This document shows positions 1 to 11,973 of a stretch of DNA of 64,000 bases, piece after piece. Below the pieces are notes generated by a model. The model searched no databases. It was not told the DNA's origin and saw only the letters and a program-made list of their open reading frames with translations. The DNA lies in NCBI GenBank assembly GCA_015847255.1, contig JADLZK010004668.1, forward strand, positions 310,001 to 374,000. The letters are read 5' to 3'. The stretch's first letter is position 1. Each line of letters begins with the position of its first letter. This DNA comes from Hyparrhenia diplandra (taxonomy: Eukaryota; Streptophyta; Magnoliopsida; Poales; Poaceae). The position numbers and the translations under genes are program-made.

Positions 1-599
1 CTGCTCCTTCTCGGGTAGAAATGCAGCCATAGCTTGATGACTAATCATATATTTCTGACTATTAGCACATAGGCTGAGAGCAGACAATGAACACACAATA
101 TGTTGTGTCAGTAATGCAACTGGGATGTCAAGGTTGGCTTCTTGGTCAAAAGCAGTGGCTGAGGAAACTGATGCCTTCAGAAGCAATGCACAAGGCCCAC
201 TTAAAGTATCCTTGCTGGTGTGAAGCAATCTCATAGATATGACTATGCTGATAGACAGTAACATGATGCCGGTATCAAAGGTGAGTGAGCAGTGGCTATC
301 CATGCATAAATTGCTGCTAGAGCCAGATGTATCTAGAGGGTGCAAAACTGACAGTGATGAGACCTTAAGAACCCATGTCTTGAACACTCATGCAAACACC
401 CATGGAGGCAGAAATCAGCAAGACACAGGATTGGTTGGAAAGTGGCTCCAAGTAAGAACATGTGGGTAGCAAAGTGGCTCCATCTATACAAGCTAGGTTT
501 CACTACAGAAAGGCTATGGTAGAGTTACTGGAACTGAAGCAAAAAGACTACTGTGAAGGATTACTTTCAAGCTTTTGAAGACTCATGTTGATAAACATA
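1..599. other. No recognisable gene
   Basis: Only short open frames are present and none resembles a known family. The stretch directly precedes a decayed LINE and may be part of it or plain intergenic sequence. Confidence 0.4.
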
Positions 600-1725
600 G
601 CAGATGGTGAATTTCATGCTAAAGGTCGGGTTTCCCTCTACGCGGATGACGTGGTCATGTTCCTCCGTCTGGTTGCTACGGATATTGATCTTGTCATGGA
701 TATTTTATGGGTGTTTGGTGCAGCTACAGGGGAAGAAAACAAATAATCAAAGGAGTAACGTCACCCCAATTTGCTGCTCCAGCGAGGAAATGGATTTGGT
801 ACAACAGACCTTGCGATGGCGGTGGACCTGCCACCTTGGGCACTGAAGGCCATGGATAAGATCCATAGGGGGTTGCAAAGGGGGACACTGCTTGCTGCTT
901 GGACGAAATTAACTCGGCCACTAGAACTTCGGTTGTCTGGCGGCCACTAACTACTCTCCAGTTTTAGCGGTGAGGGTTGTATGTCAATTGTCCGCTTGTA
1001 AAATTCCTGAATTCAAGCTTGGGTTTTGTGGCGGCATTGGTGAGGATGTGCCATTCGAGTTGTGTGGCACTTGTTCGCACATAAAATTTCTTGGTCAATC
1101 TGCGGCGTCCAGGTGTTGGGCACTGGTTGGGTACTGGTTGCTGTCCTCAAGCAAGTGCTCCAATCCAGGTTGCTCTGTGTGCTGATTTGAGGATTCACAT
1201 CACAGCATGGGAAACATGACCTGAAATCATTGTGCTGAGCACTTCGAATGAGATGATTATGGTTAGAACGAACTCAGCTGGACAAACCGTGGGCTGCCTT
1301 CCCTATTCAAGTGCTGGAGCCTGTCAAAGCTCTCTTTTCTGCAGCCATGAACACAATTGTGGGTGATGGAAATACCACTCTGTTCTGGACCAACAATTGG
1401 CTCCATGGCCTGTCCTTGCTGTCCTAGCCCTTCACATTTTCTCCCTGGACCCCAAAGCGGCGATGGAATCGACAAAAGTTAGTGAAGTGTTGCATGTGCA
1501 TCAATGGACAAACAACATCCAGGGTGCTCTCAGTGTTGCTGGTCTTGCCGGAATCATGGACCTGCAAGAGAAGTGTAGTTAATGTTGGGCGTCGGGACAA
1601 ACATCGGTGGCGGTTCTCTGCTACTGGACAGTATTTGTCGAAATCGACTTATGAGACCTTCATTGGATCTGCACATTTTGAACCTTGGAGGAGCCAGGAT
1701 GAAGCAACAGTTTGCACTTAGATTA
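600..1725 (+). pseudogene. Decayed LINE (non-LTR retrotransposon) 3' part
   Basis: Broken reading frames give peptides typical of the C-terminal half of plant LINE ORF2. At about 630-670 the sequence reads VSLYADDVVMFLR, the reverse transcriptase catalytic YADD box. At about 800-880 it reads AVDLPPWALKAMDKIHRG. At about 1330-1410 it reads AAMNTIVGDGNTTLFWTNNW, and at about 1590-1700 DKHRWRFSATGQY, the conserved post-RT region. Frameshifts separate these blocks, so no intact protein remains. There is no recognisable poly(A) tail or target-site duplication. It is a different LINE from the one at 5.9-11.6 kb and lies on the opposite strand. Confidence 0.8.
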
Positions 1726-4700
1726 GGATTCTGGAAGGGAAACTTCATTTGTTTTCCCTTTCTGTACTCGTCTTTTGTAGGAAACTCCTGTACTTATTGT
1801 TTTGTTTCCTGTACTTACTATAATGAAAAGGCAGAGAACCTTCTGTTGTTCCTAGAAAAAAAAAAACTTGTCGGCGCCCTGTGTTCTTGCTGTGATAATC
1901 TGTTTGTAAAGATTTTTTGGTTCCTTGTGGGTAATATAATCTTTAATTGCAGATGAATGGAATATATTTGGTCAGAATTCAGTGTGAATTTATGTTATGT
2001 GCTGTTGATGCTAGCCAAAAGAATATGGTAAAAATATTTCTGGTAGAAATTCACTCTGTGGTTTGTCCATGAGTCCTGTGTTTCCAATAAGAACACTGAT
2101 TTCTCATATCAGTGTAGAAAGAACACAGAGGGAGGGAGGGTTAATTCATATTGATGGTAAATTTATGTATGCCTCTTTCTTTCATATGTCAGTGGAGTGG
2201 AACATTATCTTCTATGTATGTTTCCAATAATCTGGTTCTAAAAAGATTCTTAGTTCCTTGTTGGTAATATAATCTTGTAGTGCAAATAAATGAATATATT
2301 TAGCCAGAATTCAATGTGAATTTGTATTATGTGCTTTGGAATATATTTGGTAGGCTCTGTCACTTACTTTTGGAATTGCTTGCTAATAGAATATCTGGGA
2401 GGTTTGATCATCCATTTTCAGGTATGTTTCTGAATCTTTAGCTGATGGCAAGTTCCAATTTGTATGCATTCAGAGCGGCCAACTAAAAACACAAAATGTT
2501 GTTGTGCACTTTTTTTGATCAATTATTCTAATCAGTTACAGTGCTAATGTGCTTACATCTGTCTGTTCGATCTGTGGAGCCATGGTTGTTTTGTTTTGGG
2601 CTGCTAGCCAGTTATTTATTTTGTTTTGAGCTGCTAGCCAGGTACTATCTTATGACTATTTCAGAAAGAAATGAAGCACGCATAATCTCGTCAGTTTATT
2701 TGTTGCTGTTCATTCTTTGATATATTGTTAATGATTTCTGGCTGTTTGATATATATGAATGTTATCTTGTTTTCAAACTCCTTTTTTGCGTTGATGCCTG
2801 ATTGTTCAAGTCCAGATTGGTGGGTAGGAAGCAATAACCTCAGTGCAGAGAGAGTTTTTAGGTGCCACTTGGGATTTTAGGTTCCACTTCAGCTTTTTTA
2901 GATGCTGTGATCCTAAAGTGCTAAAAAGTGCTATCCATGTGAGTTGAGCACTGTCTAAGAGAGACTTTGTGCCCACTTGTAAGGATTCATGTTTAGATTC
3001 TCTATGCAACACTTGGTGCCATGCTAAAAGGAGTATACTTTTCATTTTATCTGGATTGCTGTAGCTTGATTTGCTTGCAGTTTCATCTTTTTAGATGCTG
3101 TGATCCTACATAAAAACCATTTCTTTAACCATGATAAGGATACATACAATTTGATCAATTTATTGTTATTCTCAATTTCTTGCACGCTGTTGTAACCACA
3201 AGGAGTGCATTGAAGTTTTGCAAGGTGGAAGAAAATGTTAGTATTTTTAAGAAATTATAAACTTCTAGTGTTGATAGTAAATTCTCGAATAACAATTGAA
3301 ATACCGATTATAGGTTAATGGTACCAGACAAATTTAAAATATGTCACCCCTGGACATTCTTTAATTTTTTACAAAACATTCTTTAATTTAGTAGCTATTT
3401 ACTGCAAATAGTATAATAAAGTCCTTAGCTGTTTTATTTGGTCTTCTACTAGGAGATAAAGGGTGACTGATGGAGTTCAGTGTTCAGTGTCTAGGGAACT
3501 AAGAAGGATGGGGGCAATTGAAAGGGCGATGAGTAAATACTGTGATTGTGTGATTCAGAAGGAGGCATATTTGACCCATTCTTGCCGTAACATTTGATTC
3601 TGAAGGTTAGCTCATTACTCATGGGTACTATGAAACCTTCATTCATGGAAAGTTTGGGCTAGTGCCCACAAAGGAAATGTAAACATGAAACGGTTTCCAA
3701 ATAATGAGGGAGATTGATTTCCATGGACAGATGATTGTATATATTTGACGATCTATCTTATTCAGTTCTTGGAACAGTTCATCATGTCGGTATAGCATTT
3801 CTTTGTTTTTTGGTTTGTTGTTTCCTATTTATGGTGTCAAGGGATTGGGCAAAAGGGTCTACTTCCAGGGCAACGATAAATGATTAGGCTGCACTACTTC
3901 TGGTAATGATTGAGTGTTGGTTTGTGTCAACATATATGTGAATAAATATAATCACGAGTCCTCAACAAATTATGCATTGGAAAGGCAATGGAGTTCTCAT
4001 AAGAAAATAGACCTGAGCACAAGGGACATGATATATTATCTTCATGAGAATAATGTTTCATTAAGGTACATTGTGATGCTAGCTTCTATATTTGAGCGAC
4101 ACCATGCTATAAAATTTATATTTTCAAGCTGTCACAAGTAGAGATTTAGGTGACCCATACCAACCTTGACACAGGTGGATGTGGTTGACTGGGAAAAATA
4201 TATTCTACTAGTGAACTTAGTCCATTATTCTACTAGTGAGCTAGTGCAATAGATCCAGCATGGGGGCTGTTTGAAGGGACATTACAATATTCCATTATCT
4301 GTGATTATAGAATTTGGATGTTTCTTAGGTAGTATTAAACTAATTTCTAACCTGATAAGAATGTAGCCTAGAAAGAATCAGAAAAGGAGGTTATTAGTTG
4401 TATGTACTTTCCTGTATGTCATTTTCCATTCATTTGTCTGACATTGAGTTTATTTTTAGGTGTTCCAAGATATATTCTAGCAGGATTTTGGATTCTTATT
4501 GATGTCAAGTTGCAAAGTGGCTGCCAATGCAGGGGTTGTTTATTAGTTAGAAGTCATGTCTACTAAGGGAAGCAAAGAAAGTTCTAAGAGCTGAGTACAA
4601 TGTCCAGAGATTTAAGGATCATGTTTTGTTTTTGGCAGAATAGAGATGTTTCCTGTATTCAGAAATTTGAGCCAAGGTTCAAATGGTACAGTTTCTTGAG

Positions 4701-5122
4701 GGAAATGTGATGTCCATTCGTTTCTGAAGAAGCGAGTAATTCAAGGAACTGCCACCGGTGAACTCTTGCAAGTAGGAGCCTCGAGATGCTGGTGCAATTG
4801 GTGGCTGAGCTAGCAGAACTGATGTATGATGTCTAGGCGGTTGATGACTGAATTGTTGCTACAAGATGATGCTTATTGGCCTGCAATAAAGTTTAGCACT
4901 ACTTTTTTTTGACAACAAGTGTAGCACTAGTGGTTCTAACAACACATGTAAAACGATTTTTCTGGACCCCTGTAATCTCTGGAATTGTTTCCTAGCTACC
5001 CCCACATTGCTGATATGAGCAAGACTGAAAGCCTCAAACTATTGAGAAGTAAACACATGTTACAAATATTGTTGGCAAGAACTCAGTTCTACTTGTGAAA
5101 ATAATCCTGCATTATACTCGTA
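1726..5122. other. AT-rich intergenic stretch with local duplications
   Basis: No conserved coding sequence is visible. It contains a diverged direct duplication of about 95 bp (about 1908-2003 and 2240-2335), a 21-bp repeat with 30-bp period ending in gctgctagccag (2591-2611 and 2621-2641), and a repeated agatgctgtgatccta motif (near 2898 and 3092). These look like footprints of old insertions or replication slippage. Confidence 0.4.
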
Positions 5123-5286
5123 CTTCATCTATCCCAACTCCCAAATTATACAATTTATAAAACGTTTTGGTATTTCTAAATTCATAGTTTTTTTATTATG
5201 CTTCTAGACATAATATATATCTAGATACATAATAAAGAATATGAATTAAAAGGCCAAATCATTTTATAGTTTAAAATGAGAAGGAG
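5123..5286. mobile_element. Possible Stowaway-like MITE, degraded
   Basis: The segment is bounded by TA dinucleotides. It begins cttcatctatccc and ends gagaaggag, with inner sequences (aattatacaatttataaaa and attttatagtttaaaat) that can pair imperfectly. Size and AT content fit a decayed Tc1/mariner-type MITE. The terminal match is weak. Confidence 0.35.
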
Positions 5287-5312
5287 TACAATATATCTAA
5301 AGCATATTTAGA

Positions 5313-5893
5313 GGTTGTTCGGTTGAGGGTCTTTTTGAGTCCCTGAGACTTTAAAAAGTCTCTAAAAACTAAACAGGAAAAAAACTATCCTCTATTAGTC
5401 GGAACGAGATCCTCTAACATACTGCCTTTCTATGTCCAGGGACATAGTTCATTTAGAACAAGATTAGGGTTAACAGTTTGCTGAGATTAGGGTTAACACG
5501 GTTTTCTGAGATTAGGGTTAACATGATTTGTTGAGATTAGGGTTAATAACACGGGTTGCTGCTTAATTTTCTGTGATTAGTGCTGAGGTTAGGGTTAATA
5601 ATATAGGTTGTTGAGATTAGGGTTAATTGTTTGCTGAGATTAGGGTTAACACTGTTTGTTGAGATTAGGGTTCACACGATTTATTGAGATTAGGGTTAAT
5701 AATACGTTTTGCTGGTTAATTTTCTATGATTAGTGCTGAGATTAGGGTTAATAACACATTTGCTTGTTTCATAGTTGTTTGTTCCATGCCGTTGGATCAG
5801 GGATGGAGGGCATCCGGCGCTTCCTAGCCTATTAGTCACTCTTTGGAAGGGACTTCTTTTAAAAGTCTAAGACTTTTTGAACCAAAACAGCCA
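5313..5893. mobile_element. MITE-like element with internal minisatellite
   Basis: The left end reads ggttgttcggttgagg and the right end ttgaaccaaaacagcc, imperfect inverted repeats. Subterminal agactttaaaaagtct and aaaagtctaagacttttt are also in inverted arrangement. This is the layout of grass MITEs with GACTNNAAAAGTC-rich ends. The inside is almost entirely occupied by a telomere-motif array (5462-5766). It carries no transposase. Confidence 0.5.
5462..5766 (+). repeat. Minisatellite of GATTAGGGTTAA units in a two-copy higher-order repeat
   Basis: Ten copies of the core gattagggtt (one as ggttagggtt, one as gattagggttc) follow one another with spacers of about 13-42 bp. They group as five unit types A-B-C-D-E, then A'-B'-C'-D'-E'. 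The fourth unit of each set carries the same long spacer ending gattagtgctga. The second set starts at 5615, giving a higher-order period of 153 bp. The core contains TTAGGGTT, shared with plant telomere repeats, but the array is not a perfect TTTAGGG tract. Confidence 0.9.
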
Positions 5894-5924
5894 CATATTT
5901 ATCCGAATATGCGTTGCACTCGGG

Positions 5925-5940
5925 CTTGTACAGTATATAT
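5925..5940. repeat. LINE target-site duplication, left copy
   Basis: cttgtacagtatatat is identical to 11642-11657, next to the LINE poly(A) side (poly-T on this strand at 5944-5951). Confidence 0.85.
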
Positions 5941-5968
5941 ATATTTTTTTTACTGGAAATGCCTTCCA

Positions 5969-8900
5969 TTACTCGTAACTTGCCGCCAAGTCGGCAACAA
6001 CCAACGAACGCATACAATAGGGAATACTGTCCACAACCGGTACAGCACCCGTACTCAAACTTGCTCCTAGACTAGCTAGGCTATCTGCTACCTCATTACA
6101 TGAGCGAGGGATGTGGTTCACCTCATAGGCTACGAAATTACATGCTAGCAAGTACTTTAGCTCCCAAATCAAAACACCCGCCGTGGACCGATCAAATTCA
6201 GTGGACTGAAGTGCTTTTGCCACCATGGATGCATCAGTCTCCAGGATGATTCTCTGAATGCCGAGGTCGGCTGCTCGTTGAATACCCTGTAGACAGGCCA
6301 CTAACTCAGAATGAAAAGCTTCACCAGCAACTTCCAGTTTACCATAGCCTGCAGCGATGACACCACCGTCCCATTCTCTCATTGCATAGCCCCATCCTCC
6401 ATTGCGACACTGAGCATTGTAAGCACCATCACAGTTTATCTTTATGACATTTTCAGGCGGCGGCTTCCAACAACGCCGAGCCCCCGCTGGACTGACTTGC
6501 CCTTTCTCTTTCTTGATCGGAGACCACTCTTCGGCATATGTTTGGATGAGCCATTCGAGCTGCTGTGCACTTCGTTGGGCTCCTCCCTCTCTGACCTTGC
6601 ATCTTTCCGACCACCAGAGGTATAAAAGTGTGATCACTCGACTCTGGATATCCGGCTTCAGTTTGATGATGAGCTCCAAAGCTTCTCTTGATGATGATGT
6701 GCCAGCCAGCTGTTGCCTTACTTCCTCTAGCTGTAAACTCCTCCATATGTGACGGACAGTCTTGCATTTAAAAAACAGATGAGCACCGTCTTCATCAAAG
6801 CGGCCACAAATCACACAAGCAGTGTCAAGAGCCATGCCACGTCTTCTAAGATTGACTCGTAGCGCCAGGGTGTTATGCCCCAAACGCCATAGCATGTGAG
6901 TCATCTTCCTTGGACATTTGAGCTTCCAAAACCTGCTTCCAGAAGGGGTCGTTTCCACAAGTAGCCCCCGATGAGGTTGATCCTCCCCTCTTCGACTGTG
7001 TACTTCTTCTTTTATCTTCCATGAAAACTTTATAGGCAGATCTCACCGAGAAGATCCCTGTCTTATTAAAATGCCATGCAACACTATCATCCATGCCAGT
7101 ATGCACTGGTATGCTTAAAACCTGCTTTGCATCCTCTACCCACAACACATCATTGACAAGCTCGTCGTCCCACGTACCCGATACCGGGTTAATGAGTTCA
7201 TCAACATGCGTCATGAGATTTTGCCCCTTTGGTGTAAATAAATTCCTTGATTCATCACGTGGCAGCCATGGATCATCCCAAATCCGAATTTGAGTACCAT
7301 CACCTACTCGCCATACCACTCCTTGCTTCAGCAGCTCCACACCCGAGAGGATGCTGCGCCATGTATAGGACATATTGTTCTTCGGCTTTGCACCAAGGAC
7401 ATTTCCACCAGAAAAATATTTTGCACTCAGGATTCTAGCACACAAAGAGTCCTGGTTCACCAACAGCCTCCAAGCCTGTTTAGCTAACATTGCCATATTA
7501 AAACCATGAATGTCCCTGAACCCGAGACCCCCATCTTCCTTTGCTTGTGTCAGTTTCTCCTAGCTGAGCCAATGCATCTTGTCCTTGTCCTGATGACTCC
7601 ACCAGAACTTTGCAATCATCGAGCTAATCTCATCACACAACCCCTTTGTTAGATCAAAACAACCCATTGCAAAAGTTGGAATAGCTTGTGCCACTGCTTT
7701 TATCATAATCTCTTTACCAGCTCTCGACAGCATCTTCTCTCGCCACCCCATGATCCTCTTCCAGACACGATCTTTCAAGTATCTGAAGGTGCCCTTCCGG
7801 GATGCCCCAACATGTCCGGCAGCCCTGGTAGCGATCATTTTTGTCTCGTTTGATATATGCAATGATTCCTTAACCGCTTGTCGATCTTCATCTTTTGTAT
7901 TTGGGCTAAACATATTTGCCGATTTAGCCTTGTTGATTGTTTGTCGGACACTTGTTCATAGAGGTCCAGAATTCCCTTTATTTTTGTGCTGCATTCTCAG
8001 CGTTTGCACGCACCAAAAGCAAGGAGTCATCTGCGAAGAGCAAATGTGAAACACTAGGGGCATTGTGACAGACACGCATGCCCTGAATACTCCCTCCATA
8101 CGCCTTCACGAGCAATGCACTAAACCCCTCGGCACATAGCGAGAAAAAGATAAGGGGATAGGGGATCCCCTTGCCTCAAGCCTCGACCGGTGAAACTTGG
8201 GCCTATGGCTCCATTGACCTTTACGATATGAGACCGTAGTGACGCAATTCATTATCATCTGAACCCATTCCTGACAGAAGCCCAGTTTCTCCATCATTGC
8301 TCCTAAAAAGGTCCATTCAACTCGGTCATATGCTTTGCTCATGTCCAGCTTTATGGCAGCCCACCCCTTTGCTCCCTTCTTCTTCCTTCTCAAATAATGT
8401 GTATGCTCATAAGCTATAAGAATGTTATCACTAATCAGCCTGCCTGGAACAAAAGCACTTTGATTCTCCGATATAATTTCTGGAAGCAGCTTTTTCAATC
8501 TGTTAGCCAACACCTTCGAGATGATTTTATATAGCACGTTACAGAGACTAATTGGTCTAAGATCCGTCACCTTATCCGGCCGAGACACCTTTGGAATTAG
8601 TGCAATTATGGTCTCATTCAGTCATGCGGGATGGGTTCACCATGCAAGCATTTCATCACCTCCTCGTAACACGTCTTCCTACAATATCCCAAATTTTTTT
8701 GTAGAAGATAGCTGCCATACCGTCAGGGCCCGGGGCCTTAAGATCACCAATATTATCGAGGGCATTCTTTATTTCTTCTTCAGTAAAGCTGGCCTTCAGA
8801 GTTGTATTCATCTCCGGTGTAACCCGGTTGTCAACGGCACTCAAAAGACGTTGAGCATCCCCGCCAATATTTGAAGTGAACAGCTGCATAAAATAGTTAG

Positions 8901-10097
8901 TAATAAAATCCTGCTTCTCTACTTCCTCTTCCACCAAACCCCCAACACCATTTTGTAGTGGACCTATGTAATTTCTTCTCTTTCTATTCGAGCAGGCCGC
9001 ATGAAAAAACGCAGTGTTCCTATCACCCTTCTCTAACCACCTTACATGCGATCTCTACCTCCAATATAAATCCACCTGCTCCTCCACTTTGTCAAGCTGA
9101 TAGCTAAGTATTGCCTCCTTAGCTACCCCTGCCTCCGACAAACTCCGACGTCTACAAGCCTCCAACTCCTTTTTTAATTTTTTCCTTCTTTTATTTAAAT
9201 CCCCTAGCACATTTGAACTCCACCACGACAAATCACCTGCCACTCTCCCGATCAACTCACCCACTTTATTTAGGCCCTCCTCTTCCCCTTTCTCCCAAGC
9301 ATCTTCTACCACCTCTCTACAATTCTCCTCCTCCAACCAGCCCGCTTCGAAAGAGAAGACTTTATTTTTTTGTACAAACGTCTTCTCCTCCTTCACGGTT
9401 GTTATTATCACCGGCTTGTGGTCCGAGTGTCTAGGATCACCATTAAGGGCGTGGAACAAAGGAAACTTTGCCCTCCATCTTTGCATTCCCAACAAAGACG
9501 ATCGAGGCGGCTCCCTCACATATCCATCCACCTTTTGTTGTTTATTCCTCCACGTGAAAGCATCCCCTTCAAACCCCAAATCTTCCAACTCACAGTCCAC
9601 CAAGGCATCTTTGAAGCGATCCATCGAGCTTGTGCCGTAGGCCACCCCCTCTTTCTCAAGCGAAAAAGGATCTCGTTGAAATCGCCCCGCACAAAGCCAT
9701 GGAAGAGATTCTGCGGCGTGCGAGATCTCTCATCAAGGTCCATGTCTTGTGGCGATCTTACTGGTTTGGGATATCCATATACCCCGAGTGAATCTCCATT
9801 TATTTCCCACCGATTCCACCACCTCCACATCAATGTGATTATTGGAGAAATTCCGAAGAACCACATCTAAACCCGTCCGCCAGAACAAAGCAATCCCCCC
9901 TCCTTTGCCCACACGATCCGCGGCGTCACCATGTTGCTTAAACCCGGCAACCATCACGAAACATTCCATTCGCGCTTGTCCATCTTAGTTTCGGACAAGA
10001 AGAGAACATCCGCCTCCTCAACCTTACGGAGCTCGAAGGCTCTTTAACTTAGGGCGGTTGCCCGAGGCCCCAAACAGTTCCACACAACAATCTTCAT
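5969..10097 (-). pseudogene. LINE ORF2: endonuclease, reverse transcriptase, RNase H (frameshifted)
   Basis: Translation probably starts at 10097 with MKIVVWNC, the usual start of the APE-type endonuclease. The segment continues with VLFLSETKMDK (about 9990) and GDFNEI (about 9670). Reverse transcriptase blocks follow: LRPISLCNVLYKIISKVLANR (about 8530), SAFVPGRLISDN (about 8440) and KLDMSKAYDRVEW (about 8330). The catalytic box LLFADDSLLL lies near 8030. At 6960-6780 is the zinc-binding tail (CVICGRFDEDGAHLFFKC). RNase H occupies about 6450-6050, with INCDGA, ETDA and NEVADSLAS. The stop is at 5969-5971. Several frame changes break the roughly 1370-codon ORF, for example near 8110, 8650, 9050, 9650 and 10040. 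The protein would nick target DNA and copy LINE RNA. Confidence 0.88.
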
Positions 10098-10139
10098 TGG
10101 GGCGCGCGGACCGGTCCGCCGGCCTCGCTTCCTGATTTG

Positions 10140-11400
10140 TCATAGTCGACCGACCACCTCCTCCTCATCTCCCCTTGCCTTCTTTGCCTCCTTCTGCCCT
10201 TCTTCCTCCTCACCATCAATCGCCATCCTCCTCTTTTTTCCTAGATCCTGCTCCCCACTCCCGCCTTCAGTAGCAGTATTCTTTCTATTAATTTTCTTGA
10301 AAGTGCCGCGACCTTTTTTGTTTCCTTTCTCCTTGACCACCTCATCTGTCAATGCTCCTTTGTCCTTCCCCATATCCGTATCTTTTCCACCACCCTCTGC
10401 TCCATCCCCGACGCCAAATGAGAGAAGGAAGCAAAATTTTTTTGGAACTACCCACGGCTCCGCGTCGCTGCGGATTTTTGATTGGGCTAGTGACCTCTTC
10501 ACCTCTCTCCACCGCCTTAGCGGCTCCCTCCTTCCTCCGGTTCACCGCATCTTTGCCCGACCTGTGGATCCCCAGCGATCACCTCTAGACTCATAGGAAT
10601 TCCGGCTTCCCGAACCACCACCACTTCACGGTCCACGGGCTTGCCAAAACTTTTTCTCTTGACAAAGAGCCATGCTTCTTCTCGGGATGAAGCGTAAGCT
10701 TCTCTGAAATGGTGCGGAACCCCCTCTCCAACCTGATTGCACGGCTCTTGTCAATGTGACCAATGTGGCCACAGGTGTAGCAGAAGTCTGGGAGAAATTC
10801 ATAAGCGAAAGGGCACCACTTCTCCTTCTCCTCAACCCCCACCTTCACCATCATTCCGCGCATCAGGGGCTTACGAATATCTAGCAGCACCTTAACTCGC
10901 GGCACCCTACCCACCGCCATGCCATCCTCCCCAACATCCACATCACGGGTGTACCCACCCTCCCCAAGAATCTCTCCGGTGTCTTTGGTCATCATCCCAA
11001 AAGGAAGATTTGAAACTCTCACCCAAATTGGGATTAGGTTAAACTCCATCTCATCTAGGGTTTTTGATTCATCATATTACGCTACCACCACCAAATCCTT
11101 GTTGATCATCCATGGCCCATCCTCCAGCGCTTTAACGCTTGCGGATTCTTGCGGGGAAAGTGAAGCGGGGAAGTGGTTCTCACCCATGTCCTTGCAAATG
11201 ATGCCCTTGATCGGACACCACACCCGCCCCAGAGTGCGCTCTAGGGTTTCCGGCTTGATCGGCTTCTCCGCCATGACCTTCCCGACCGCCCGTGGATCCT
11301 CCGATCGGGAAGCCCCGCTTCCTGCACCACCAATCTTCACTCCACCTCTTTCTTCCTCCGACAGATTCATCTTGCCCAACAAACTCGCCACCGAATCCAT
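10140..11400 (-). pseudogene. LINE ORF1: gag-like protein with DUF4283-type domain and zinc knuckle (frameshifted)
   Basis: It starts with MDSVASLLGKMNLSEEE at 11400. The N-terminal domain contains LEDGPWMINKDLVVV and IWVRVSNLPFGM, characteristic of the DUF4283 domain of plant LINE ORF1 and gag-like proteins. A CCHC knuckle follows at about 10790-10740 (CYTCGHIGHIDKS), but the residue where the last Cys is expected reads Arg. The C-terminus is rich in Lys, Glu and Gly and ends at 10140. ORF2 begins 43 bp downstream. The frame changes at about 11060 and 10590. The protein would bind LINE RNA. Confidence 0.82.
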
Positions 11401-11641
11401 ACGGTGGAGTTGAGGCAGCTAGCACAATTGGTTTAGGCTCAGATCAGGAGATGGTTTTGTGGATTTGTGGGTGAATGGGACGGTGGAAGATCAGGATCCA
11501 AGACCTCCAAAGTAGAGATGGGATCGTGATCCAAAAAGGTAAGGGAAGGAAGAGGGGATGAACGGGGGACGGGAGAGGGACGACGATCACCGCTCTCGAG
11601 TCGCCCAGGGAAACCCTAGACGCCGAGACTTTCCTATCAGA

Positions 11642-11657
11642 CTTGTACAGTATATAT
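11642..11657. repeat. LINE target-site duplication, right copy
   Basis: cttgtacagtatatat is identical to 5925-5940 and marks the 5' end of the LINE. Confidence 0.85.
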
Positions 11658-11807
11658 TTATTACACTAGAAATATGCGTTGCACCCGGGCTTGCCACAGT
11701 CGTACAGAATACGTATCCTACGTAGATTCATCTCAATTTGTACAGAAGAAATACGTCTCCGAAACAAAAACAAAAACGAAAACACATATCCGAACTGCCC
11801 TCCTGAA

Positions 11808-11973
11808 AGCCTTATATTTACGTCCCAGTCCTCGAGCCGCCTTCACCTAGAATCGAATCGGCGAATCCGCGATCTTCTTCTGCTCCAAGCAAGGTAGTAG
11901 CAAAGCCGCACCCGCACCCCGACCAACGGCGAGTAGCAGGAACCCTTGGGCGGCGGATCGGTAGGCGGAGGAC
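11808..11973 (+). promoter_or_regulatory. Probable RPN2 core promoter and 5' UTR
   Basis: A TATA-like ttatattta lies at about 11812-11820, followed by a C/T-rich stretch typical of plant core promoters and then the start codon at 11974. The LINE 5' end is only about 170 bp upstream of this TATA-like box, so the element occupies the proximal promoter. Transcription start is inferred, not seen. Confidence 0.4.

Larger units (their letters stand above)
5941..11641 (-). mobile_element. L1-type LINE, nearly full length, with 16-bp target-site duplication
   Basis: The element reads right to left. It has a 5' UTR (about 11641-11401), ORF1 with a gag-like domain and zinc knuckle, and ORF2 with endonuclease, reverse transcriptase, zinc-binding reverse-transcriptase tail and RNase H. 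A short 3' UTR ends in an A-run (T-run at 5944-5951). Both sides carry the same 16 bp, cttgtacagtatatat, the hallmark of target-primed reverse transcription. Both ORFs contain frameshifts in this sequence. The clean duplication suggests a fairly recent insertion, so part of the damage may be sequence error. It lies about 330 bp before the RPN2 start codon. Confidence 0.93.

Noticed and set aside
5462..5766. Interstitial telomere from a chromosome fusion
   Set aside because: Units are 23-53 bp with varied spacers, not a TTTAGGG tract, and the array lies inside a MITE-like element.
5462..5766. CRISPR array
   Set aside because: Spacers are related to one another, repeats are only about 10 bp, and the genome is eukaryotic.
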